From OAS926 sp035503715 (GTDB lineage Bacteria; Pseudomonadota; Alphaproteobacteria; Rhizobiales; Rhizobiaceae), in contig DATJTE010000117.1 of assembly GCA_035503715.1 (NCBI GenBank), positions 5,507 to 69,506 on the forward strand: DNA of 64,000 bases. Reading direction: 5' to 3'. Under the pieces are notes generated by a model, which did not search any database, was not told where the DNA came from, and was given only the letters and a program-made list of their open reading frames with translations. Positions 33,013 through 40,549 of the stretch are shown in pieces. Positions within the stretch are counted from its first letter, which is position 1. Each line of letters starts with the position of its first letter. Position numbers and translations under genes: made by a program.

Positions 33013-34049
33013 TCCGCGGCCATGCGCCTTTCTCCCCTTGCCCAGGCTTCAAGTGCCACCCGCAGCCGGGTTGTAGCCCCTTCATCCGCAGGCAGGCCGA
33101 GCCGCAGCCTATCAGGCATTTCGGCAAAACGGCGCACCAGAATGCCGCGCTCGCCAAGCATCCTGACAAGGTGATGTGCGTCTGGATGCCGGACGAAACG
33201 ATAAAGATGCGTGCCGCCGACAATTTCCAGCCCAAAGCCAGCCAGCAGATTGTCGAGCGCCGTGGCCTCACCAGCGAGCCGCTGTCCCATCGTTTCTTGC
33301 CATACCAGGTCGCTTAAAGCGCGGATTCCGTATTCGAGCGCGGAACCAGAAACTGCCCACGGGCCGAGTTGTGTTTCCAGGCGTGCTGCGATGTCTTTTC
33401 GCGCAACCGCGAAACCAAGTCTCATACCGGCAAGACCGAAGAACTTTCCGAAGGATCGAAGCGCAACCAAACCACCCTGCTCGACATCGCCGTCGACGCT
33501 TTCGGCGCGCGGGCCGACATCCATGAACGCCTCGTCAACGACGAGAAGCCCGCCTTTCGCGGCAAGCGTTGTTGCAAGATTCAGGAGATCGTGACGCGAA
33601 ACGATACGGCCATCCGGATTGTTCGGATTGACGACGACAGCGACATCGGCGTCGAAAAGAGCATTGAAATCAGAGGTTTCTGTAATCTGATGCCCGGTCA
33701 GCGCAGCCGCTTTGGCATGCTCCGCATAAGTCGGGCCGAGTACAACCGCCCTGCCCGCCGCAACCAGCGACATCACCAGTGGCAGCAGGATTTGTGTGCC
33801 GGGCGCAGCCACCACATTTGCAGCCGACGGTGCGCCATAAGCCTTGGCCGCCACGGCTTTCAGTTGCTCCAGCCGCGCCGGTTCAGGGAGCCGCGTCAGC
33901 GCCGTGGCGGGGAGATCGAAAAGCGGATAGGAGTGTGGATTGATCCCGGTCGACAGGTCGATCCACGGCCGGGGCGCATGCGGAAACTCAACGCTCGCGC
34001 GGGCGAGGTTGCCGCCATGTTCGATCGTCTCATTCGCCTGAAGCGCCAT
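33009..34049 (-). CDS. cobD: threonine-phosphate decarboxylase (P. denitrificans CobC)
   Basis: 346 aa class I/II PLP aminotransferase-fold enzyme making (R)-1-amino-2-propanol phosphate for the corrin side arm. Starts ETIEHGGNLARASVEFPHAP; WIDLSTGINPHSYP is the hallmark. PLP Lys202 lies in LRSFGKFFGLAGMRLG; NPNNPDGR and VVDEAFMDV complete the pocket. ATG 34049 shares CATG with the divergent cbiB start; the frame could extend to 34073. It is followed by the phosphatase-like gene. Naming differs: Salmonella CobD equals P. denitrificans CobC. Confidence 0.93.
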   Translation of the reverse strand: MALQANETIEHGGNLARASVEFPHAPRPWIDLSTGINPHSYPLFDLPATALTRLPEPARLEQLKAVAAKAYGAPSAANVVAAPGTQILLPLVMSLVAAGRAVVLGPTYAEHAKAAALTGHQITETSDFNALFDADVAVVVNPNNPDGRIVSRHDLLNLATTLAAKGGLLVVDEAFMDVGPRAESVDGDVEQGGLVALRSFGKFFGLAGMRLGFAVARKDIAARLETQLGPWAVSGSALEYGIRALSDLVWQETMGQRLAGEATALDNLLAGFGLEIVGGTHLYRFVRHPDAHHLVRMLGERGILVRRFAEMPDRLRLGLPADEGATTRLRVALEAWARGERRMAAE

Positions 34050-35019
34050 GTACCTACTTCTCGCCCTTCTCACGCTTCTGGCCGAACTGCTTGTCGGTTA
34101 TCCGCAGCGTCTGGTCGGCACGATCGGCCATCCGGTGATCTGGATCGGCAGCCTCATAGGCTACCTCGACCGCACGCTCAACCGCGCAACATGGAGCGAC
34201 AAGCGAAGACGCATCATGGGCGTCGTCGCGCTCGTCATTATAGTCGTCGCGCCGGTGGCCGTAGCATCCGCGCTGGTCTGGGCTTTTGGTATGTTGCCGC
34301 TGGGCGTCGTGCTCATCGCATTGGTCGGCAGCAGCATTATTGCCCAGCGGAGCCTCGCAACCCATGTAATCGCCGTAGCGGAAGCGCTGGAAAAACAAGG
34401 GCTTGAGGGCGGGCGAAAGGCTGTGTCGATGATCGTCGGCCGCGACCCTAAACGGCTCGACGAAGCCGGTGTCTCGCGGGCGGCGATCGAAAGCCTCGCA
34501 GAAAACTTCTCCGATGGCGTTGTTGCCCCTGCGTTCTGGCTGACCGTGGGCGGCTTGCCGGCCGCGGCCGCGTACAAGGCCGTGAACACCGCTGACAGCA
34601 TGATCGGGCACAAGAACGAACATCACCGCGCCTTCGGCTGGGCCTCGGCGCGTTTTGACGATCTGATCAATCTCCCGGCTTCCCGCCTTTCCGCGCTGCT
34701 GATCATAATTGCCGCGCTGATCGTACCGGGCGCAAGCGCCGGCAACGCCTGGCGCGCGGTATGGCGCGATGCGCGTCACCACCGCTCGCCCAATGCCGGC
34801 TGGCCGGAGGCGGCAATGGCCGGTGCGCTCGGCATTTCGATCGCCGGCGCGCGTTATTATGGCGGCGTGCTCGCGGAAGATTCGGAAATGGGCAAAGGCG
34901 GCCGGCGGGATCTGACGGCGGGCGATATCCGCGCCGCGCTGAAGCTCTACTGGGCAGCCGACATTCTGATGATCACGTTCATCGGCGCCTTGGCTGCGCT
35001 TGTTATTGTGCTTGGCTGA
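34048..35019 (+). CDS. cbiB: adenosylcobinamide-phosphate synthase (P. denitrificans CobD)
   Basis: 323 aa inner-membrane enzyme attaching aminopropanol (or its phosphate) to adenosylcobyric acid. Landmarks are GYPQRLVGTIGHPVIWIG, ESLAENFSDGVVAPAFW, YKAVNTADSMIGHKNE and FGWASARFDDLINLPASRL. Several hydrophobic helices are present. ATG 34048 lies inside the cobD start codon region on the other strand. Its 3' end overlaps cobQ by 17 bases, tail to tail. Confidence 0.95.
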   Translation: MYLLLALLTLLAELLVGYPQRLVGTIGHPVIWIGSLIGYLDRTLNRATWSDKRRRIMGVVALVIIVVAPVAVASALVWAFGMLPLGVVLIALVGSSIIAQRSLATHVIAVAEALEKQGLEGGRKAVSMIVGRDPKRLDEAGVSRAAIESLAENFSDGVVAPAFWLTVGGLPAAAAYKAVNTADSMIGHKNEHHRAFGWASARFDDLINLPASRLSALLIIIAALIVPGASAGNAWRAVWRDARHHRSPNAGWPEAAMAGALGISIAGARYYGGVLAEDSEMGKGGRRDLTAGDIRAALKLYWAADILMITFIGALAALVIVLG

Positions 35020-36478
35020 GCAGCAGATCAAGATCGAGATGCTTTTCGCAATGCGCGGCGAGCGCGTCGAGCGTTTCGTCGACTGAGGATTCGTAGTTCA
35101 GCGCCGAAGCCTGCCCGCCCAGTTTTGTTAGCCAGGCAGAGCGTTGCCGGTCGTCGGCAAACAGGCCGTGGATGTATGTCCCGGCGACGAGCCCATCGGC
35201 GGAGGCCGCGCCATCTTTTGCGCCACCGGCGAAGGTCGCGAATGGTCGTTCGCAATCGCCGCCAATTGTCTCGCCAAGATGAATCTCATAGCCGACGAAA
35301 GGCTGATCGTCAGCCGTCTTACCGGTCACCGAAACAAGCCGCTTGTCATTGGTGAGCCGTGTCTCGACATCGAGCAAACCGAGCCCCGTCACGGTCGCTG
35401 GTGGGCCTTCGATGCCCTCTGGATCGCTCAGCGTTTTGCCGAGCATCTGATAGCCGCCGCAGAGGCCAAGCACGCGCCCTCCCCGCCTGACATGCGCGGC
35501 AATGTCGATACCAAAGCCGGCTGACTTCAGTACGTTCAGATCGGCGATCGTGGATTTCGAGCCGAGCAGCAGGACAAGGTCCGCGTCACCAGGCAGCGCC
35601 TTGCCGGGCCACACGCGAACGATCTCGACATCCGGCTCAGCATCGAGCGGGTCCAGGTCGTCGAAATTCGAAACGTGCGGCAGGATCGGCACGGCGATCT
35701 TGATCTTGACCCCAATCTTCCGTGATGCCGATTTTCCGTCGCTCAACCCCAGCGCATCTTCCGCCGGCAGCTTTCGTGCGTCGGCGAAGAACGGCAACAG
35801 GCCGACTGCGGACCAACCAGTCAGTGCGGCAAGCTTCTCCATACCGCTTGCAAACAATGCAGGGTCACCACGAAACTTGTTGACGATGAACCCGCGGATC
35901 ATCGCGGCGTCCTCCGTATCCAGCACTGCCTTCGTGCCTGCGATCGAGGCAATGACGCCGCCACGGTCGATATCGCCAACGAGGATAACAGGCACGCTCG
36001 CCGCGCGGGCAAAGCCCATATTGGCAATATCGTTCTGCCGAAGGTTGATCTCCGATGCGCTGCCGGCACCCTCGACAAGCACAAGGTCCGCTTCCGCCTG
36101 AAGCCGCCCAAAACTGTCAACCACGGCAGGCATCAGGGTCGGTTTGATCGACTGGTACTCTGCGGCTTTGGCCGCCCCCCTCACCTTCCCCTGCACGACA
36201 ATCTGCGCGCCGGTTTCGGACTGCGGCTTCAACAGCACCGGGTTCATATGCACGGTCGGCTCGACGCGCGCGGCACGCGCCTGGAGCGCCTGGGCGCGTC
36301 CGATCTCGCCGCCATCGACGGTGACGGCCGCATTGTTCGACATGTTCTGCGGCTTGAAGGGCCGCACCGTCAGGCCGCGATTGGCAAAAGCACGGCAGAG
36401 CCCGGCGACGACCAGCGATTTGCCGACGTCCGAGCCGGTGCCTTGAAACATCAGCGCTTTGGCCGGCCCTTTGGCCAT
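35003..36478 (-). CDS. cobQ: cobyric acid synthase
   Basis: 491 aa, amidates the b, d, e and g carboxylates of adenosylcobyrinic acid a,c-diamide. N-terminal ATPase with FQGTGSDVGKSLVVAGL (P-loop) and FKPQNMSNNA; VEGAGSASEINLR in the middle. C-terminal glutaminase with Cys in GLCGGYQMLGK and His in AGTYIHGLFADD. Last gene of the minus-strand cbtB-cbtA-cobU-cobO-cobQ unit, two bases from cobO, thus under the left riboswitch. Confidence 0.96.
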   Translation of the reverse strand: MAKGPAKALMFQGTGSDVGKSLVVAGLCRAFANRGLTVRPFKPQNMSNNAAVTVDGGEIGRAQALQARAARVEPTVHMNPVLLKPQSETGAQIVVQGKVRGAAKAAEYQSIKPTLMPAVVDSFGRLQAEADLVLVEGAGSASEINLRQNDIANMGFARAASVPVILVGDIDRGGVIASIAGTKAVLDTEDAAMIRGFIVNKFRGDPALFASGMEKLAALTGWSAVGLLPFFADARKLPAEDALGLSDGKSASRKIGVKIKIAVPILPHVSNFDDLDPLDAEPDVEIVRVWPGKALPGDADLVLLLGSKSTIADLNVLKSAGFGIDIAAHVRRGGRVLGLCGGYQMLGKTLSDPEGIEGPPATVTGLGLLDVETRLTNDKRLVSVTGKTADDQPFVGYEIHLGETIGGDCERPFATFAGGAKDGAASADGLVAGTYIHGLFADDRQRSAWLTKLGGQASALNYESSVDETLDALAAHCEKHLDLDLLLSQAQ

Positions 36479-36480
36479 CG

Positions 36481-37083
36481 CTAGAACTCGATGCCCTTCT
36501 GTGCCTTCACGCCGGCGGCAAAATGGTGCTTCACAAGCGTCATCTCGGTAACGAGGTCGGCTGCATCGAGCAGCGGTTGCTTGGCGTTGCGCCCGGTGAC
36601 GATGACATGCAGATCATCGCGCCGCGCCTTGAGCGCCGACACCACCACATCGAGGTCCAGATAGTCGTAGCGCAGCGCGATGTTGAGCTCATCGAGCACG
36701 ATCAGGCTGAGCGACGGGTCGGCGAGCAATTCCTCCGCCTTCGCCCAGGCGCGCTTCGCGGCCGCCACGTCGCGATCGCGGTCCTGCGTCTCCCAGGTGA
36801 AGCCCTCGCCCATCGTGTGCCAGACGACTTGATCGCCGAACTTTGCGAGCGCGTCCTTCTCGCCGGTGTGCCAAGCACCTTTGATGAACTGCACGACACC
36901 GATCCGCTTGCCATAACCAAGCATGCGCAACGCGAGGCCGAAAGCGGCGGTTGATTTGCCCTTCCCCGGTCCCGTGTTGACGATCAGCAGGCCTTTTTCC
37001 TCGATTGTCTTCGAGGCGACCTCGGCATCCTGCACCGCCTTGCGCTTTGCCATCTTGGCCTTGTGGCGGTCGGCGTCGCTCAT
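36481..37083 (-). CDS. cobO: cob(I)yrinic acid a,c-diamide adenosyltransferase
   Basis: 200 aa, BtuR/CobA-type enzyme transferring the adenosyl group of ATP to Co(I) corrinoids. P-loop VNTGPGKGKSTAAFGLALRM, then VVQFIKGAWHTGEK, HTMGEGFTWETQ and IVLDELNIALRYDYL, the family's ordered motifs. ATG 37083 overlaps the cobU stop by four bases. The basic N-terminus (MSDADRHKAKMAKRKAVQD) is typical of rhizobial copies. Confidence 0.96.
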   Translation of the reverse strand: MSDADRHKAKMAKRKAVQDAEVASKTIEEKGLLIVNTGPGKGKSTAAFGLALRMLGYGKRIGVVQFIKGAWHTGEKDALAKFGDQVVWHTMGEGFTWETQDRDRDVAAAKRAWAKAEELLADPSLSLIVLDELNIALRYDYLDLDVVVSALKARRDDLHVIVTGRNAKQPLLDAADLVTEMTLVKHHFAAGVKAQKGIEF

Positions 37084-37595
37084 TTCACCTGCACCGGCAG
37101 CCCGGCGACAATCAAAAGCACGCGATCGGCCTCCGCCGCCACGCGCTGGTTCAGCCGCCCGGCCGCGTCACGGAAACGCCGCGCCAGTGCGTTCTCCGGC
37201 ACGATGCCCAACCCGACTTCGTTGGCGACGACGAACCATGGACCTTTCGGCCTGGCGAGCGCCTTTTCCAGTGCCGAGCACTCTGCTTCGAGGTCGTGTT
37301 CGGCCAGCATGTGGTTGGTGAGCCACAAGGTCAGGCAGTCGACTAGCACCGGCTGGCCTTTTGGCGCGTCATTCAGCGCGCCGACGAGATCGAGCGGCGC
37401 GTCCACCGTTTCCCAGCTATTGCTGCGCCGTTTTTGATGATGCGCGATACGATCGCGCATCTCGTCATCGAGCGCCTGCGCCGTGGCGATGTACCGCCAG
37501 GGCGCGGGAAAACCCGACGTCAGTTTCTCGGCATAGGCGCTCTTGCCGGATCGGGCGCCGCCGAGGAGGAACGTCAGGTGTTTGCGCTCACGCAA
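37080..37595 (-). CDS. cobU: adenosylcobinamide kinase / phosphate guanylyltransferase (CobP)
   Basis: 171 aa. Adds phosphate and then GMP to adenosylcobinamide. P-loop FLLGGARSGKSAYAE, substrate motif YIATAQALDDEMRDRIAHHQ, then LVDCLTLWLTN and VANEVGLGIVPENALARRFRD. Start taken as TTG 37595, which gives the normal length and overlaps the cbtA stop by eight bases; the frame upstream reads only as a shadow of cbtA. In P. denitrificans nomenclature this is cobP. Confidence 0.93.
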   Translation of the reverse strand: MRERKHLTFLLGGARSGKSAYAEKLTSGFPAPWRYIATAQALDDEMRDRIAHHQKRRSNSWETVDAPLDLVGALNDAPKGQPVLVDCLTLWLTNHMLAEHDLEAECSALEKALARPKGPWFVVANEVGLGIVPENALARRFRDAAGRLNQRVAAEADRVLLIVAGLPVQVK

Positions 37596-38343
37596 GGCTG
37601 CCCTGCGGGCTGGCAAGCCCGGCACCGACACGACTACGGAAGAAGCCGACCGCGGCGCCGAGAACGACCCAGAACACGAGGTTCGTGACGGTGACGGCCA
37701 CCACAAAGCTGTGGTGCAGATCGTCCGGAACCGGCGAGTCATGGCTCTCAGGCTGTGGCGCGCCGATGACGTGCGGCACGACGATCAGTGCGACGCCGAG
37801 CAGCGCCAGCGGCATCGACGCACGGAATGCGATCAGCCAGAGGCCGGCCGCTGTCGCGATGACCGTGCCAATCCACCAGACCTGGCGATCACCAAGGTCC
37901 GCAGCGGGCATCGCCGGGAGCTCAGGCGGAAGGCCAAGGCCCGGCGCAAGGGTGAATACGGCAAAGCCGGCAAAGCCCCAGAACAGACCCTGACGCCAGT
38001 TGGCAATGCCACCGGCAAGTTCGGAGACGGCGACGAGCACGAGGCCGAACCCAATGCCGGTCACGATATTGGCAAGCGAGGTGTAGAAGAAGCGCTCGAA
38101 GCCATCGGCCGGCGCCCAGCCCTCTTCGTCATGCGAATGCGCGGGCGTGCCGGCGTCGTGGCTATGGTCTTCGGCGGGCGCAGCTTCCGCCGGCGCCGTG
38201 GCTTCGCCGCCGCCTGCGTTCTCGAAGGTCTCGGCCTGAAGGATCAGCGGCACGGTAGTGTAAGCCTGTAGTGCTGCCATGACGATGCCCGCGACAAGCC
38301 CCGCGAGCGCCGCGACGAACACGACGTTTCTAAAGACGGTCAT
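37588..38343 (-). CDS. cbtA: CbtA cobalt transporter subunit
   Basis: 251 aa membrane protein from ATG 38343 (MTVFRNVVFVAALAGLVAGI). Five or so hydrophobic segments are seen, with a His/Asp-rich loop EDHSHDAGTPAHSHDEEG after helix 1 that could bind metal. CbtA-CbtB is a predicted cobalt uptake system repeatedly found under cobalamin riboswitches; transport has been inferred mainly from genomics. It lies between cbtB and cobU. Confidence 0.93.
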   Translation of the reverse strand: MTVFRNVVFVAALAGLVAGIVMAALQAYTTVPLILQAETFENAGGGEATAPAEAAPAEDHSHDAGTPAHSHDEEGWAPADGFERFFYTSLANIVTGIGFGLVLVAVSELAGGIANWRQGLFWGFAGFAVFTLAPGLGLPPELPAMPAADLGDRQVWWIGTVIATAAGLWLIAFRASMPLALLGVALIVVPHVIGAPQPESHDSPVPDDLHHSFVVAVTVTNLVFWVVLGAAVGFFRSRVGAGLASPQGSLA

Positions 38344-38359
38344 TTCGAAAAATCCTCGC

Positions 38360-38539
38360 TTAGTGGCAGGGAAATGCCATGGAGTGGCGGTAGTCGTGAC
38401 CGGCATTGTGCGCGGCTTCCACATGCGAGAAGCCGACAAAGCCGATGACGAAAACGCCGAGCAGTGCAGCACTTGCGAGCTGCACGAGGCGCGACTGCGA
38501 GGATGTCGCCGCGCTGACTGTTTTGGTCGTCGTGTTCAT
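38360..38539 (-). CDS. cbtB: CbtB small cobalt transporter subunit
   Basis: 59 aa from ATG 38539. One transmembrane helix (LASAALLGVFVIGFVGF) followed by a His-rich C-terminus, SHVEAAHNAGHDYRHSMAFP then CH, a likely metal site. First gene after the left cobalamin riboswitch, about 45 bases from it. The pairing with CbtA is diagnostic. Confidence 0.92.
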   Translation of the reverse strand: MNTTTKTVSAATSSQSRLVQLASAALLGVFVIGFVGFSHVEAAHNAGHDYRHSMAFPCH

Positions 38540-38585
38540 TGTCCCATCCTTGCCCTCCACCCGAGGGCCTCAAGAGTCAGTTCCA

Positions 38586-38763
38586 GTCGCCGGCAGGTCT
38601 CCTGGCTCGCGGCTTCCGCGCTTTGTCCGCCTTCCCGGGCGCACCCAGTGGCTCTTGGACAAAACTCGCCGCTCACAGTTGCGGGGGCAGCTCCGGTTTC
38701 AGGCACGCCTTCACCGGATTCCCTCTTCGTTCCCTCGCGGGAACCGACGACTCCCGTTTCATA
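38586..38763 (-). promoter_or_regulatory. cobalamin riboswitch (minus strand, cbtB-cbtA-cobU-cobO-cobQ)
   Basis: Read on the minus strand: GAGGGAATCCGGTG, CCCCCGCAACTGTGAGCGG, the B12 box region GCCACTGGGTGC then GGGAAGGCGG, and the 3' part GAGCCAGGAGACCTGCCGGC. These are the ordered conserved blocks of AdoCbl riboswitches. It lies just upstream of cbtB and should repress the unit when cobalamin is abundant. Confidence 0.93.
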
Positions 38764-38838
38764 ACGCTTTTCGCCGCCTCGGCAAATCGAAATTGCGACG
38801 AATTGACAGCGCGGGAGCGTCACGCCTACAACCCGCAA

Positions 38839-39017
38839 CGACGGTCCCCTCTCCGCAACGGGAGGGGCGAAGAGGGAATGCGGTGCGGGGAAACCCCTAG
38901 TCCGCAGCTGTCCCCGCAACTGTAAGCGAGGAGCCTCGCGCCGATTGCCACTGGGTGAAACCCCGGGAAGGCGGCTGGAGAGGCGGCGATCCGCGAAGCC
39001 AGGAGACCTGCCGTCGC
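38839..39017 (+). promoter_or_regulatory. cobalamin riboswitch (plus strand, DUF1636-cobW-cobN operon)
   Basis: Plus strand: closing stem CGACGG paired with CCGTCG at the end, GAGGGAATGCGGTG, CCCCGCAACTGTAAGCG, GCCACTGGGTG, GGGAAGGCGG, GAAGCCAGGAGACCTGCC. All the usual AdoCbl blocks are in order. It ends 47 bases before GTG 39065. It faces away from the second riboswitch at 38586-38763, with about 75 bases between them for two promoters. Confidence 0.94.
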
Positions 39018-39064
39018 ATGAAGATCCGAAACGCCTGGCGGGTGACCCGGGCAAGGAGCGACGC

Positions 39065-39493
39065 GTGAGCCTGACGGCCGATAATCCTGAACTAGTCGCG
39101 CGGCCCGGCGCCGCTCTCGACGTCGAGGGTGTGACGATCATCGTCTGCCGCACCTGCCGTGACGAAACAGGTTCGGATGCGCATCCGCGCGCTGGCGCTC
39201 TGCTGGCCGAAGACACGCGAGCCGCCGCGGCAGAAGCGAACATCCCCGTCCAAACCGTCGAGTGTCTCGGTAACTGCAAACGCCGGCTGTCCGCCGCGAT
39301 CGTCAAGCCGGGCGCCTGGAGCTACGTCTTCGGCGATCTCAGCGTTTCCAGTGGGCGCGATCTCGTCGAGGGCGCGCGCCTGTTCACCACCTCGACTGAC
39401 GGCCTGCTGCCCTGGCGCGGTCGCCCGGACTCATTGAAACGCGGGCTTGTCTCCCGCATCCCTCCCCTCGCCTTCCCAAGGACAACATCATGA
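39065..39493 (+). CDS. DUF1636 Cys-motif protein, cobalamin-cluster associated
   Basis: 142 aa from GTG 39065, which has AAGGAG in front; the open frame upstream lies in the riboswitch. Cysteines sit as VCRTCRDE near residue 32 and VECLGNCKRRLS near 75, a thioredoxin-like ferredoxin or metal-site arrangement. It is first under the right riboswitch and overlaps cobW by four bases. Relatives are called putative metal-binding proteins; a part in cobalt handling is inference. Confidence 0.85.
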   Translation: MSLTADNPELVARPGAALDVEGVTIIVCRTCRDETGSDAHPRAGALLAEDTRAAAAEANIPVQTVECLGNCKRRLSAAIVKPGAWSYVFGDLSVSSGRDLVEGARLFTTSTDGLLPWRGRPDSLKRGLVSRIPPLAFPRTTS

Positions 39494-40527
39494 GCGCATC
39501 CACCCAACGCGTACCCTGCACGGTCGTCACCGGTTTTCTCGGCGCCGGCAAAACGACGCTGATCCGCCATATCCTTGAGAATGCCAACGGCCGCCGTCTA
39601 GGCCTGATCGTCAACGAATTCGGCGATGTCGGCGTCGATGGCGAAATCCTGAAGGGCTGCGGCATCGACGCTTGCCCGGAGGAGAACATCGTCGAACTGG
39701 CCAACGGCTGCATCTGCTGCACGGTGGCGGATGATTTCGTGCCGGCGCTCGACCAGATCTTGTCGCGTGAACCGAAGGTTGAGCACATCCTGATTGAAAC
39801 GTCTGGTCTCGCGCTGCCAAAACCGCTTGTGCAGGCTTTCCAGTGGCCGGCCATCAAGGGCCGCGTGACGGTCGACAGCGTCGTCGCGGTCGTGGACGGC
39901 GCGGCTCTTGCCGAGGGTCAGGTCGCCTCCGACATGGATGCGCTTGCCGAACAGCGGAAAGCCGATGACTCGCTCGATCATGACGATCCGGTCGAGGAGG
40001 TGTTTGAGGATCAGGTCGCCTGCGCGGACCTGATTATCCTCTCGAAGAGCGACCTGCTCGACAAGGATGGCGCAGCGCGCGCCAACGCAGCCGTCGGCGA
40101 GCATCTCGCGCGCGCGGTGAAGATCGTGCCAACGTCGAACGGCAAGGTCGATCCGTCGGTGCTGCTTGGGCTCGGGCTAGCGGTTGAGGACGACATCGAG
40201 AACCGCAAGACGCATCACGACGACGAGCTCGATCACGAGCATGACGATTTCGACAGCTTTGTCATGGAGATTCCGGCGATCGGCAATCCTGACGAGCTTG
40301 CGAAGCGCGTGTCGCAGGCTGCCGATGCGGAGGGTGTGCTGCGCGTAAAGGGCTTCGTCGAGGTCGCCGGCAAGCCCATGCGCCTTTTGGTGCAGGCGGT
40401 CGGGCCGCGCGTGAACCACTATTTCGACCGTGCGTGGACAGCCGGTGAGGATCGCCGCAGCCGGCTGGTCGTGATCGGGCTGAAAGGTCTCGACCGCGGC
40501 GCGATAGAGACTATTCTGGCGGGCTGA
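39490..40527 (+). CDS. cobW: CobW GTPase (cobalt metallochaperone-type)
   Basis: 345 aa G3E GTPase. P-loop TGFLGAGKTTLIRHIL, metal-binding CxCC in NGCICCTVADDF near residue 77, SKSDLLDKD as the guanine-specificity region, and a His/Asp-rich stretch (THHDDELDHEHDD) near residue 240. The CobW C-terminal domain follows (VKGFVEVAGKPMRLLVQ). It is thought to supply cobalt to the CobNST chelatase. ATG 39490 overlaps DUF1636; cobN follows after 22 bases. Confidence 0.95.
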   Translation: MSASTQRVPCTVVTGFLGAGKTTLIRHILENANGRRLGLIVNEFGDVGVDGEILKGCGIDACPEENIVELANGCICCTVADDFVPALDQILSREPKVEHILIETSGLALPKPLVQAFQWPAIKGRVTVDSVVAVVDGAALAEGQVASDMDALAEQRKADDSLDHDDPVEEVFEDQVACADLIILSKSDLLDKDGAARANAAVGEHLARAVKIVPTSNGKVDPSVLLGLGLAVEDDIENRKTHHDDELDHEHDDFDSFVMEIPAIGNPDELAKRVSQAADAEGVLRVKGFVEVAGKPMRLLVQAVGPRVNHYFDRAWTAGEDRRSRLVVIGLKGLDRGAIETILAG

Positions 40528-40549
40528 CAGCAACAGCGCGGAACGCGCG

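Noticed and set aside
34054..35031. 325-aa minus-strand frame opposite cbiB
   Set aside because: Shadow of cbiB; Arg/His-rich with no domain, while cbiB has clear motifs.
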